Below are positions 49,792-60,104 of a DNA stretch of 64,000 nucleotides, one piece after another. The number at the start of each line of letters is the position of its first letter. The stretch's first letter is position 1. The notes below the pieces were generated by a model. That model saw only the letters and a list, made by a program, of their open reading frames with translations. It was not told the DNA's origin and ran no database searches. Source of the DNA: Lenzites betulinus (taxonomy: Eukaryota > Basidiomycota > Agaricomycetes > Polyporales > Polyporaceae); NCBI GenBank assembly GCA_022264855.1, contig JABYQU010000016.1, positions 434,001-498,000 on the forward strand, in the 5' to 3' direction. Both the position numbers and the translations under genes were made by a program.

Positions 49792-52355
49792 TCATAGAAG
49801 CTCGTGCAACACCTTGTCATACTGGTGCGGCAGATGCGAGCTCAGCATGTCTCGCGCGAAAATGATCTGCCCGAAGACTTGCTTCACATCCATGACCTCA
49901 AAGAGGCGCACCTTGTCCTTCGGCGAGGGCTTCCCAGAGCCAGCACCTAAACGATGTGCGCGATCCAAGTCGCCATCCCGCAACGCCCAGAAGACCCGCC
50001 CTGGCGGGAAGAGATCGGCCATCTGCATATTAGCCTCCAACGTCTTGCGCATCGCAAGGAACTACATAGCGAACATAGGTCAGTGAACAGGTCAATATGG
50101 CGGACTACAAAACGACTCACCCATTCCTCGTCGCCTTCATCACCTCGCCCCATCTTCCACTTCATCGCCTTCTTCGTGACACTTGAATACCCGTCCCCTC
50201 CGCCCTCCTTGTTCTCGGCGGCACATAGCCAGACCCCGGCCCTCGTGAGGTCACGGACGCTCCCGAGCGAAAGCCGCGAGACGATATCATGCCCATACAC
50301 GAAGGACTTGATCAGCCCAGAAGCGGCCGCCTTAGCACCGAGGCGGGGGGAGACGATACATGGCGGTGCGAAACAGTACGCGGTGACTTGTCGCTTGATC
50401 GGGAGGCCTGACGCACGATGGGTGAGGCGCGTTTCTGGAGAAGCCCACATCTGTGAAGCGTCAGAGTTAGTATGAGCAAATGCATGTATGCCTATATGCA
50501 TTACGCACAAGAGCTAGCAGTCCTGCTACTCCGGCACCAAGACTATGGCCACACATAACTAGGGCTGTAGAGCAATGTCAATCATCATCGAATTCCGGAG
50601 TCCTATCAGCTGCGATGACGTACAGTAGCCCTTATTCCTCTTCAATGCATCGCGAACAGCTATGTGCACCGGCTTCCCCGGATCGCCCATCGCGCGCGCC
50701 ATCTTAAGCATCCCTCCGTGTACGATGTAGGCAGCCTCGTCGGCGCTCTCAGAGGGTACGCGCGCGCGCGGGAACGGTTTACTCGACTGGCCCGCCTGCT
50801 CCGGATCCTTGCGGATGCGCGGGAAGGGCACGGACAGGTCCATAGGGAATGGGAACCCGCCAGGAATATTCTCGATGTCCTCGTCAAGCTCGTCAAAGGA
50901 TTCTTCGGGTACCACATCCGGTGCCTGAGCAAGCGGGGACGAATGAGAGGGAGACTTGGAGGAGGTGCGATCGATCCGAGGAAGAGTGAAAGGGACGGGC
51001 TCGCACGTAAGGTCTACCGCGACCTCGTTGAGGCTCATGGTGCCTCTGATGACCAGAACCACTTCCTTGCGTACATGGTCTGTCAAAACCCAAAACCGTG
51101 GCATGAGGTTCTCTGAGCCGACATGTGCTGTCGGTGGCTGGTGCTGTATACAATGCGTGAGCGCGGGTAGGTTATACTTTGTGAATGGGGCTCACCGGGG
51201 CTTCCGCAGGAGTATTGGGAGATGAATGCGTTTTCGCCCAGTTGAGGAAAATGTCATGGTCGTGTTTGCCCATGAGCAGATTCCACCAAGAGTACGACGC
51301 CGAGCCTGGGCCGCTCGCGTCCGGGTCCGGGCCGGGTGGGGGTGCACTCGCAGCTTGCTCCGGCCCGTGTGGCCCCGCGGCTTCTCTCTCTGACGCGTCG
51401 ATGGCGTCAGCGATCTTCACCTCCTCCTTCCGCTGCTCCGAGGGCAGGGGCGAGACGCCGAAGAAGAGCAGGCTTGCCCCCCCGTACCCGGCCAGGACGA
51501 GCTTGGAGAACCGTCGGAGCGTCTGCTTGAGGTCGTCCATCGACGCCGTCGCCAGAGGACGCCGGGAGGCAGAAGACATGCGAGCGGGATGTGCGGGTAC
51601 GCGTCGTGTGCTGCCGGGCCATGAGCCGGGTACTGGAATCTCCGTTATGTCCGCGGTGACAATCTGGCCGGTATGGCTGGCGTAGATGGTGTCTCCCGTG
51701 ATTGTAACGCGAGAGTCGACGCGCTGCCGGTAGTGTTCAACATGGGCCTCGTCGTACACGGGCACCTCCTTCATGTACTTGAACCATCGGTTCTCCTGCC
51801 ACTCGGAGGTCACGCCTTGTAGAGCCCCGAAAGCCGCGAGGGCCTTGAGAACCTCTCCCAGTCCATATCGTTCCTCCGGAAGGCCTTCGCTTTCTGCAGG
51901 CTCGTTCCATTCTCGGCGCACAAGACCGACGAAGCTGGCGAGCGAGAAACTCGCCTCGTCGCTCCCAGGGAAGATCGTTGTCAAGATAGACAAAGATGAG
52001 TTCGCCGCGACAAACGAGGTGGATGTCAGGGTCTCGCCGAGGAGCAGCGGGGCGAGCGCAGCAAACTCGACGGCAGATATCGCTGAGGAGACCGCACCTC
52101 CGAACAATGCCCCGGCACCGGTCCTTCCGCCGAACAAGGTTTGGTCAATGACGGTGCCAGTGAATCCAGCGGCAGTGGACGCTATTCCACGCGTGACGGA
52201 GAACTATCAAGTAATTGAGAAGTGGCAGCATATACAGAGCTTAGTGGACGCACCCCGACTTTCGTGCAGACCTTGGCGGCGGAAAAGCCGATAGAGGTTG
52301 CGGTGGACGCAAAGTCGAGAGTCAGACGGCCATATTTGTCCCAGTGAGATAGCAT
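49792..52355 (-). CDS. Diacylglycerol-lipase-like class 3 lipase
   Basis: Six exons starting at ATG 52355 (52355-52254, 52203-51196, then exons near 51150-50620, 50572-50510, 50452-50130 and 50061-49792). Exon 2 encodes Gly/Ala-rich hydrophobic segments (AGALFGGAVSSAISAVEFAA) that may touch membranes. The class 3 lipase core follows: VLVIRGTMSLNEVAVDLTCEP, the nucleophile motif CGHSLGAGVAGLLALV, then RQVTAYCFAPPCIVSP and SFVYGHDIVSRLSLGSVRDL, which holds the likely catalytic Asp; a His is available in SHLPHQYDKVL at the C-terminus. The Cys-Gly-His-Ser-Leu-Gly-Ala-Gly motif and the PPCIVS/HDIVSRLS blocks are typical of sn-1 diacylglycerol lipases. Exact inner splice sites were not all resolved. 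Confidence 0.85.
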
Positions 52356-52829
52356 GTGCTAGTGGAGGGCGTTAGAGTATATCGATTATGGTTCTCCAAA
52401 GTCGAGAGTGTGTATGGTGGTGGTCAGAAGAGAGATGGTGTGCTGAGACGCGGAAGCGGGCATTGGGAGAGACTGCAGCCACAACATTGGATCTGGGCGA
52501 CCGACGTAATCACGCGCGTTGCCCACTGTGGCGTTGGTGGCGGCCACGCGCACACACAGCCACGGTGCAGATCCCGTTCAGGGCTGGCATTCATGCACTC
52601 TGAGTCCCGCCGACGTTTAATAGCGTAGCTAGCACAGCCAGGGTTGTTTTGTCACGCATCACAAACACATGTTATTGAAAGGACACGAATGCGAACAGTA
52701 AACCAGAATATTTCGCTTGACGCCCTGAAATGAGATGTGAACGATGTAAGTAGTGGTCGGCAGTGTTCAAAACACAACGCACCTAGACTTGAGGGTTGTG
52801 GACATATCGTTGACCTGAAAAACAACCGT
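52356..52829. other. Intergenic, no gene seen
   Basis: This is the promoter side of the lipase gene, up to repeat copy B. No feature recognised. Confidence 0.45.
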
Positions 52830-53257
52830 AACCAGTCCCCAAAGGGACGCCTCCAGAGGAGGGTGTGGAAAAAATAATGCTGCATCTCCGGCCAACTAGG
52901 GCACGAAGAGCAGGCCTGACCGCAGAGCATGGAGCCCGCGACAGGTCTTTGCGACGGAGACCAGGGTCACGGGGGTGGATTAGGTCCCTCGCCCAGCCTC
53001 GCGCCACAGTCCAGTCCTCGTGTCGTCGGCCCCCGGGTGTTGAGCAAAGAGAGTTGAAGACCTGTATCTGCGGGGAGAAGACCGGGAAGAGCAGCACAAC
53101 GAATGGAAACGGAAGACGGGAACGTTCTCAGAAACCCTACGATCCGCCTCGCCGCCACGCTCCCAGGGTCATGACTCCCCGGTTACGCTTAAGCTTGGAC
53201 AGACCGGTCGGGATACCTCCACTGGGTCCTCGGCGCGCGCAGCTCGTTGAGGTCGAT

Positions 53258-53304
<47 letters not shown>

Positions 53305-54216
53305 AAGAACCTGTGCTAAAGGGGAGAAAATTAGGTGTACAATGGGTATCGTATCGAATATGGATTCCTTCTTATACGGTGTTCTCTGGCTTATATCGAG
53401 TCTAGAGGGAACAGGAACGGGAAACCGAAACGAGTCCGCATCTATGTCCGAGACCGAAACCAAGTCCAAGTCCAAGTCCGTAACAGAGCCGAGACCAAGA
53501 ACACGAGACGGAGACCAGTCCAACGCGGGGCGGACCGAAGAGCTGTGGACAAAAAAGAAGGAAGAAAGGAGCCGCGACTAGTCGACGGCAAGACACTACA
53601 CTCCCGCCGAAGCAGAGAGCACAGCAGTGTCCCCAGACCTCCACCGGAAGCTCGTCCGAGGGCCATGTGGTCCACCGGAGACGAGGAGGCTAGCACTCCC
53701 CTCCGGCTTCCCGACCCCCAGAGCGACCGGCGTCGCAGGTCCATCCCCTCCCGGCTGCCCACGACGTGGTATAGCGCGTAGCGCACCGACGCCGTGGTGG
53801 CGGCGGACGACGTTCTTGTTCCAAGGGAGCATGCCCCTCAGCCACTAGGGGTCTATGCAAGCCGCTGCCGCCGGGACAGCGACAAACCACCCAGCGACCG
53901 GTAGCCCCCCGTACTTGATCGCGTCGACACGCAGCACCGCCGCATACCGAAGCGAGATACCTCGAGCGGCATGTCCCTCGTTGCGCGACGGTCGTGGACC
54001 GGATCGCTGAGGAGTAGTCAGTATGAGGCCCGGGGTGGAGGAGGGCAAGGATAGACGCGACGAACACACCTTTTGGGGCCCATAGGGGATCTTGTTTTGA
54101 GGCATGGTGGTGGGGGAAGGCGGAGGGGTGTGGAGGTTGACTTCGAACTCGGCCACTATGATATAGAGCTGGCGGTTTGGATCGAGGCTGACATTAGTCC
54201 GAGCTGCAGGTCAGCC
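52830..54216. repeat. Dispersed ~1.39-kb repeat, copy B
   Basis: Second copy of 28201-29586, same orientation, with matching ends and different flanks. Compared with copy A it has more GTCGGT units (about 53260-53310), fewer AAGTCC units (53462-53479) and an 8-bp deletion in the purine run near 53322. Long open frames over the microsatellites are a by-product of 6-bp repeats. Confidence 0.85.
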
Positions 54217-54634
54217 TCCGGGCCCGAGGGGTGCTCGGACCATGTTTTATTTCCCAAGTGATTGATATTGACAAGTCCGGTACAACGCACTCGAGGTTCT
54301 TCATTTTCAAGGTTTGAGCTCACGGCGTGAAGTCATGGGATGATGAACTTTCAAAAGGCCTGTGCGGTCCAACTTCAAGTTCAAGACTATGGTGACTTAG
54401 ACGCCCGGTCATTGAATACCCGATATGGTAGAAAACAATCTAATCTATGCGGTTTATGATCTTATCAGTCCGACGTGCTGAACTTGATTTCCACACTGAC
54501 CTGGACCACCCTTGAAGGTGCCTTGTTGTTCACTGTGCCGGTATATGCCTTCGCCGGCTCTTGTGCTGACGAAATCAACTTCAACGTACTTGCTTCATCT
54601 CAGCCTGAGAACACGGTACGCCACGGTGAACGTC
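54217..54634. other. Intergenic upstream of RAI1, no gene seen
   Basis: Moderately AT-rich; presumed RAI1 promoter. Nothing recognised. Confidence 0.45.
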
Positions 54635-56283
54635 ATGAGCAAACGGAACTTGGCATCCCGGTCGCCCGTGGACGAGCCGCAAGCGAAGAAACTGAACCTC
54701 AATTCCGAGGCCGATGCATCCTCCGAGAAACACATCCACACAATATCCTACCCGGGATCTGATCAACCAGCCAACCCGGTGCCTTTCCAGCAGCCCACCG
54801 GGCTACTCACGTTCTCGTACACGCCCCAACATGTGCTGGAGTTCACCGACTCCGCCCTGCGCTACTATGTTGACCCCCCGCGGGGCGCAGACCTTCGCTA
54901 TGGGTATGAACGCTGGATCAAGCGTCCAGAAGAAATCACGCGACTCGATAGCCTCCTCCGCGCTGTGGAGCGCGTGATGCAGAAAACAGACGCGAGCATG
55001 GGCGAGGGCAGTGGGATCAAGTGGATCCAGGACATTGCGGTCGTCACCTGGAGGGGTATCATCACGAAGTGAGTCGAGCTGCTTCGGTGCAGCTAATATG
55101 AGAGAATGTGCGCGAAGTTGACTGATGTAATTGGTGAGAGAGGATCTTGACGGCGCCGTATGAAGAGCGCGATCGTCACCTGCTCAACGTGATGTATGTA
55201 AACGGCACGCTCTATATCGAAGAACACTATCCCGAAGCGAGGCTCAAAGAAAAGTGCGCTCACTGCTGGTCGCATCGTTGAGTCTTGAGTCTGATTATAA
55301 CGCGTTCCTTCCAGGGAAGACCTCGCCCCGAGACAACGCCAACAGATGTATTACGGGTACTCATTTGAGTCGTGGTGCACTTCGTCTAAACCTGGTATAC
55401 CCGAACGATCAAGAGGCCATCCCCCAGGGTGGGGCGGAGACGTCAACACCAACGTTCAGTGGTGCAGTGTCGTCAAAACAAAGCTGGGCGACAACCGTTT
55501 GGTCCTCGGAGGCGAAGTCGACTGCGTACGAGGTCAATAGCGGAAATAATCTGCGATGCTCGAGCCGTGCTCATTTGTTTTGACAGACCGGTTTAGCGGT
55601 AAAACGGACGCGTTCGTCGAACTGAAGACGTCAGTGGCAATAGGCAATGCTCGCGATGAGGCTCGTTTCGAAAAGTGAGTAGCGCACAAACGCGCGAGCA
55701 TGGAACTTGACTGACTTCGCCCAAGGAAAATGCTGAAGTTCTATCTGCAGTCATTCTTGCTTGGTGTTCCGGTAAGTTCTTCCTCATCATTGTCGGAGTC
55801 TTCGGGTTGATTCCTCCGGACGTTTAGGAAATAGTGGTAGGCTTCCGGACGCCCCAGGGTCGGCTCACAACGACGCAATCGTTCAAGACGGTTCAGCTGC
55901 CGCGCCTTGTACGCGGGAAGCCGGACGCATGGGACCCTCAAGTATGCTTCTCTTGGGGCCAGCACTTCCTTTCAACTCTCAAGTCCATACTCTCCGCACC
56001 ACCATCCACTGAAGGGTCTCCCACCGGTGGCGACATCCCACAAGAACCGTCGCGGCAAGTCTGGCGAATCATCATCGCTCCCGAAAAGGGCGTGAAGGTG
56101 TTCGCACTGGATAAGGCTGAGACACGAGGTGTAGAGGCTGGCGAGGATAGGGTGGGTATTCTGCCCAGGTGGTACTTTGATCTACTTTCGGGTGCACGTG
56201 GGAGTAGACCCAGTGAGCCACCAGCTGTACCGCCCGAAGTTGTGTCGGCCCCCCAGACGACACATCAGGGGTGGAATATCTGA
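54635..56283 (+). CDS. RAI1: Rai1/DXO family RNA decapping nuclease
   Basis: Exons 54635-55068, 55143-55253, 55315-55532, 55587-55674, 55726-55771 and 55828-56283 give 450 aa. Rai1/DXO enzymes remove incomplete or non-canonical 5' caps from RNA; fungal Rai1 also binds and stabilises the nuclear exonuclease Rat1. The signature metal-site motifs are present: YYGYSFESWC (GxxxE type), LGGEVDC (E-x-D), and FVELKTS (E-h-K), followed by KFYLQSFLLGVPEIVVGFR. The N-terminus FSYTPQHVLEFTDSALRYY and LRYGYERWIKRPEE fits fungal Rai1. The C-terminal ~90 residues are a weakly conserved, Pro/Ser-rich extension. All splice phases close. Confidence 0.95.
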
Positions 56284-56929
56284 GAGACATGTACATACTT
56301 TCCCCTTGCTCTGTATACTAAGTAGCGTAAATACAAACGGAAATACAAAGAATGCTGCCCAATGCATCACAATGCCGATTCTGAACCACGCGGCTAGTGT
56401 TCGCGGCAGAATGCTGCCATTCTGCCCAGGGCAAATGCCAACCGGCATCTGCCGTTTTGCCGGCCCTTGGCCCGGGCAAAAGGCGGCAGAATACCAAGCG
56501 CCCGGACGGCGAATAGGCGTTGCTGCCGGCGTAAAGCCACAGGAGGCCTCACATATATCATCTTTAATTGGGTTTAAAGAATGTTTATACGAGTCGAATA
56601 CCGGCATTGCACGTGTCTCGCACCTCCTGAGGTGCGAGCCCGCGTCCGGTCTCACCGGACGCCGTACAAGCGGCCGCACACCCTTTGAGAGCACCAAGCG
56701 CTCTCGGGCGCGGACAACCGCATTAGGCGTAGGGACCTCCTTCCGAGCAGGCGAGTGTAAGCAGGGGTTTCGCTCCTTTCTCATTCACTCTCATCTCCCT
56801 GCTCGGTAAGCGTCACTTTCGCGTGTCCCCTACAGCCCGCGCTCCTTTCTCATTCACTCTCACCTTACGAGTAGCAAGCTCGCTCGAATTTTCGCTATAA
56901 ACTCACTCCGTTACCATCTCCCGACTCAC
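56284..56929. repeat. Hairpin-rich leader of the YR retrotransposon
   Basis: From left to right: a perfect hairpin of GGCAGAATG/CATTCTGCC (56405-56426); a near-palindrome around 56451-56484; a second GGCAGAAT (56485-56492); CTCGCACCTC/GAGGTGCGAG with a 2-nt loop (56617-56638); GCGTCCGGT/ACCGGACGC with a CTC loop (56642-56662); a 6-bp GAGAGC/GCTCTC hairpin (56687-56705); and a 22-23-bp exact direct repeat beginning CGCTCCTTTCTC near 56771 and 56840. They lie between RAI1 and the element's first ATG and are probably its terminal and leader sequences. Confidence 0.6.
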
Positions 56930-58243
56930 ATGTCCAATGCACCCGGAAGAGAATCCGAGAATCACCCCGAAGCCGCCGAACAGGCTGATCAAGGGAATTC
57001 GGGCCCGGATCAAAGGGAAGAGCCCCCGAGGGATTCGACGAGCACAGTCGAACGAGCTGCACAATCCGACATCATTCGACAATGCGCAGGCACCGTCGAA
57101 GCCTATCGGCGAGGAGAAATCTCCAAGCCGGTGGCTGTCAGCCGCATTGGAGCTCAACTCTCCCGCGAAGACGCCGAAATCGACGTCGCACAAACTAACA
57201 CTGCTCTCGCGGCTTACCTCGAGATGTTGGACGAGTCCGAACGCGAACAGCGAGAACCTCAGTCAGGACATGAACATGGAGGAGACGGACAAACCCCTGA
57301 CCGAGAACAAGGAGCTGGAGGATCGGGACTCGGCAGGCTCCCGGACCGGGCCGCGCTACCTAAGCGCCCAACCCGCCAAGCCCACTCTCGAGTCGAGGTT
57401 GACGACTCACAAGCAGGATCAATCTCTGACGAGGAGTACGACACCGGAGCGAAACGGACCAAGCTGGATACTAGCTCGTTTCCCTGGGCACGCGCCGACG
57501 ACGAGCTCTCAGACAACCTCAGGCCCGAGCTCAGAGAGACGCTCCGCCTACTGCGAACCTACGCGGCCGACGTCAAAGGCACCAAACTCCATCTCATTAA
57601 CTCAGTCGGAGCACCTGAGTTCCCCGATTCCGAGTGGAAAAACGTCCTCTACGGTCGAGCCGTTGACCTTGACAGGGTGTTCACCGGACACTACACTGCA
57701 GGAGCCGAAGAACCGAGGTCAGAGAGTGTCGGAGAACTTGAGATTCGATTCAAACCCGCTTCACCGACAAAGCATATCACTGCGTCCGGAGAGTGGGTAC
57801 TCGCTTGGAACAAGGCCTCTGCAGCTACAGCATACGCTTTCCCGCACAGACGCACCGAGCTCGCCGCGTACGGAGATTACATCGTCGGCATGTTTGGCGC
57901 CCTCGCAATCCCCCTTCATCACCGCCTCCTCGAATTCGACCGCGCTGTCCGGAAGCGAGTTGGGTCGCGACGCGACCTTCTGCTCACCGACCACGTTCAC
58001 TTCGCGGACCTCAAGATACAGTTCCTCGACTCTGCAGGCGCCAACGTGTATCGGGGTCAAGAGGCCCGCACCGGAGGGTCCAGCGGGACCAGACCAGGTG
58101 CACGACGCCAGAAGGAGGCGTGCAAGCGATGGAATGCCGGTAACTGTCCCTCGCTTGCAAGCGAATGTCGCTACCGTCACGTGTGCGCCTTGTGCGCGAC
58201 TGGCGGACATACCCGATCACAATGCCCTAAGGCTCAGGCCTGA
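56930..58243 (+). CDS. Gag-like protein of the YR retrotransposon
   Basis: 437 aa from ATG 56930. The N-terminal third is acidic, Glu/Arg-rich and probably disordered; the middle (DLDRVFTGHYTAG; SGEWVLAWNKASAATAYAFPHR; FGALAIPLHHRLLEFDRAV) looks like a helical capsid-type domain. The C-terminus has a zinc-finger-like cluster, CKRWNAGNCPSLASECRYRH then VCALCATGGHTRSQC, in the CCCH plus knuckle arrangement found in gag proteins of basidiomycete YR elements. It overlaps ORF2 completely in another frame. Confidence 0.8.
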   Translation: MSNAPGRESENHPEAAEQADQGNSGPDQREEPPRDSTSTVERAAQSDIIRQCAGTVEAYRRGEISKPVAVSRIGAQLSREDAEIDVAQTNTALAAYLEMLDESEREQREPQSGHEHGGDGQTPDREQGAGGSGLGRLPDRAALPKRPTRQAHSRVEVDDSQAGSISDEEYDTGAKRTKLDTSSFPWARADDELSDNLRPELRETLRLLRTYAADVKGTKLHLINSVGAPEFPDSEWKNVLYGRAVDLDRVFTGHYTAGAEEPRSESVGELEIRFKPASPTKHITASGEWVLAWNKASAATAYAFPHRRTELAAYGDYIVGMFGALAIPLHHRLLEFDRAVRKRVGSRRDLLLTDHVHFADLKIQFLDSAGANVYRGQEARTGGSSGTRPGARRQKEACKRWNAGNCPSLASECRYRHVCALCATGGHTRSQCPKAQA

Positions 58244-60104
58244 CCGACCCGAGGACGTTGCAAGACCCCGATTCCTTCGCGGTTTTGTGTGGGACGACCA
58301 CAACACGAGTCACAAGACGTTCTCTCAAGTGTCTCTCGATCACGCACCCCTCCCCGACGTTCCTCGCTCTGCGCGCGAAGACCCCGTTGTCAACGCGACT
58401 CTCCGTGCAAGGCCTGATCTTTTCAAGATCGTGACACCCATCAATGTCGATCATCTCGAGCAGCTCACACTCGACCATCCAAATCAGCCCTTTGTACGCT
58501 CAGTTCTGCGAAGCTTGCGCGAGGGATTCTGGCCCTTCGCTGATGCTAAGCCGGAGACATATCCTGACACATGGGACGAGCACCGCCCCCCTCCTGGAGA
58601 TGATACTACGCTAGCATTCTTGCGCGCTCAGTGCGCGGAGGAAGTACGCCTTGGCCGATACTCTGCCCCGTTCGGTCTGGATCTGCTACCTGGAATGTAC
58701 TCAATGCCCATTCACGCCGTCCCAAAACCCCACTCCACCAAGATGCGCCTTGTGAACGACCAGAGTGCAGGCTCCTACTCGCTGAACTCGATGATTCGTC
58801 CGGAATCTATCAAAGGAGCCGTGATGGATGGGATACCTGCTTTAGGAGCCGCCCTGCGCCGTTTCCGCCGCCGGAATGGAAACGTACGGCTTCTCATGTG
58901 GAAATCCGACGTCTCCCAGGCCTACCGCCAGATGCCAGTCTCCCCCTACTGGCAAGTTCGGCAGGTTGTCACCATAGACTTGCTCCGACATGTCGACCGT
59001 TGCAACCTCTTCGGCGGACGTGGCTCTTTCCGTGTCTGGGCTGCCTTCAATGCTCTCGTGTCCTGGATTGCTGAGAACAAGTTTGACATTGCGGACTTGC
59101 TCAACTACGTCGATGACGACTACTCGTTCGAGCCGGAGAACAACACGGAGTTCTACGAGCCCTATGGCGCGCTACTTCCAGCGGGCCAGGCTCGTTTGCT
59201 TCGCCTCTGGGATGACCTCGGAATACCTCATGAACGCAGCAAACAGCTTCACAACTACGTCTTGCCGATCATTGGATTTGACATTGATCCCAACGCTATG
59301 ACGGTCACCCTCCCATCCGAATCTCGCGACAAATTCCTGGCTGCACTCGATGACTTCTGCAATATCTTGCCGGGACACCGCCGCCGTACTCTAGGCGAGT
59401 TTCAAAGTTTTGCCGGATACGCCAACTGGACGTTCAACGTCTACCCGCTTCTCAAGCCTGGTCTCGCCTCCCTCTACGACAAGATGGCAGGCAAGACACA
59501 CAAGCACGCCGGCATCTACATCAATGCATCCATCGTCCACGACCTTCGCTGGATGTCTCAGCACATACGCAACTCCTCGGGAGTACACTTCCTTGAGGCC
59601 TCCTCTTGGTCACCGGCTGACCTCTCCGAGTGCAACACCGCAGACGAGTTCGCACTTGTCGATGCATCTGGACGCGGAATTGGCATCTACTTCCCCTGGC
59701 GCCGTCTTGGTCTTTTCTGCGAGCTCCCCAATGACCCCCCCACTGGAACGATCTACTTTCACGAGGCCCTTGCAATCTGTTCAGCCGTACATCGCCTACC
59801 ACTGTGGGAGCATGCAGGACGCAAGATTCGCCGCCTCGCAATTCTGTCGGACAACACCAACGCTGTAGCCGCGTTCACCACCCTCCGTGCACACCCACCC
59901 TACCACCAAATCCTCATGTCCACGGTCGATGTGCTCATAGAACACAATGTCGACCTTCGCGTCGACCACATCCCTGGCGAGCACAACGTCATTGCTGACG
60001 CTCTTTCCCGTCGCAAGTTTGAACTCGTATACACCCTTATCCCCAACATCGACCTCCTACCATTCACACCCCCTCGAGATGCGCTGGGGGAGCCATCAAC
60101 ATGA
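56937..60104 (+). CDS. Reverse transcriptase-RNase H of the YR retrotransposon
   Basis: 1055 codons from ATG 56937, only 7 nt after the gag ATG. The recognisable protein starts near 58230 (residue ~430): PFGLDLLPGMYSMPIHAVPK, MRLVNDQSAGSYSLNS, LLMWKSDVSQAYRQMPV, GSFRVWAAFNAL, and the active site NYVDDD (Tyr 724). A thumb/connection region follows (LGEFQSFAGYANWTFNVYPL), then RNase H with FALVDASGRGIG, FHEALAI, ILSDNTNAVAAF and HNVIADALSRR, supplying the D-E-D-D residues. The N-terminal ~430 residues lie in the +1 frame of gag, are Ser/Thr/Pro-rich, and may or may not be translated; expression could alternatively use frameshifting near the gag end. The stop overlaps the next start (ATGA). Confidence 0.9.
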   Translation: MHPEENPRITPKPPNRLIKGIRARIKGKSPRGIRRAQSNELHNPTSFDNAQAPSKPIGEEKSPSRWLSAALELNSPAKTPKSTSHKLTLLSRLTSRCWTSPNANSENLSQDMNMEETDKPLTENKELEDRDSAGSRTGPRYLSAQPAKPTLESRLTTHKQDQSLTRSTTPERNGPSWILARFPGHAPTTSSQTTSGPSSERRSAYCEPTRPTSKAPNSISLTQSEHLSSPIPSGKTSSTVEPLTLTGCSPDTTLQEPKNRGQRVSENLRFDSNPLHRQSISLRPESGYSLGTRPLQLQHTLSRTDAPSSPRTEITSSACLAPSQSPFITASSNSTALSGSELGRDATFCSPTTFTSRTSRYSSSTLQAPTCIGVKRPAPEGPAGPDQVHDARRRRASDGMPVTVPRLQANVATVTCAPCARLADIPDHNALRLRPDRPEDVARPRFLRGFVWDDHNTSHKTFSQVSLDHAPLPDVPRSAREDPVVNATLRARPDLFKIVTPINVDHLEQLTLDHPNQPFVRSVLRSLREGFWPFADAKPETYPDTWDEHRPPPGDDTTLAFLRAQCAEEVRLGRYSAPFGLDLLPGMYSMPIHAVPKPHSTKMRLVNDQSAGSYSLNSMIRPESIKGAVMDGIPALGAALRRFRRRNGNVRLLMWKSDVSQAYRQMPVSPYWQVRQVVTIDLLRHVDRCNLFGGRGSFRVWAAFNALVSWIAENKFDIADLLNYVDDDYSFEPENNTEFYEPYGALLPAGQARLLRLWDDLGIPHERSKQLHNYVLPIIGFDIDPNAMTVTLPSESRDKFLAALDDFCNILPGHRRRTLGEFQSFAGYANWTFNVYPLLKPGLASLYDKMAGKTHKHAGIYINASIVHDLRWMSQHIRNSSGVHFLEASSWSPADLSECNTADEFALVDASGRGIGIYFPWRRLGLFCELPNDPPTGTIYFHEALAICSAVHRLPLWEHAGRKIRRLAILSDNTNAVAAFTTLRAHPPYHQILMSTVDVLIEHNVDLRVDHIPGEHNVIADALSRRKFELVYTLIPNIDLLPFTPPRDALGEPST

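Noticed and set aside
52865..53581. 238-codon plus-strand ORF over the dispersed repeat
   Set aside because: Its length comes from 6-bp microsatellites that stay open in several frames; copy A has a different frame pattern.
56937..58200. N-terminal 430 residues of ORF2 as a proven protein domain
   Set aside because: The frame is open but low-complexity and resembles a shadow of gag; kept only as a hypothesis under findings.
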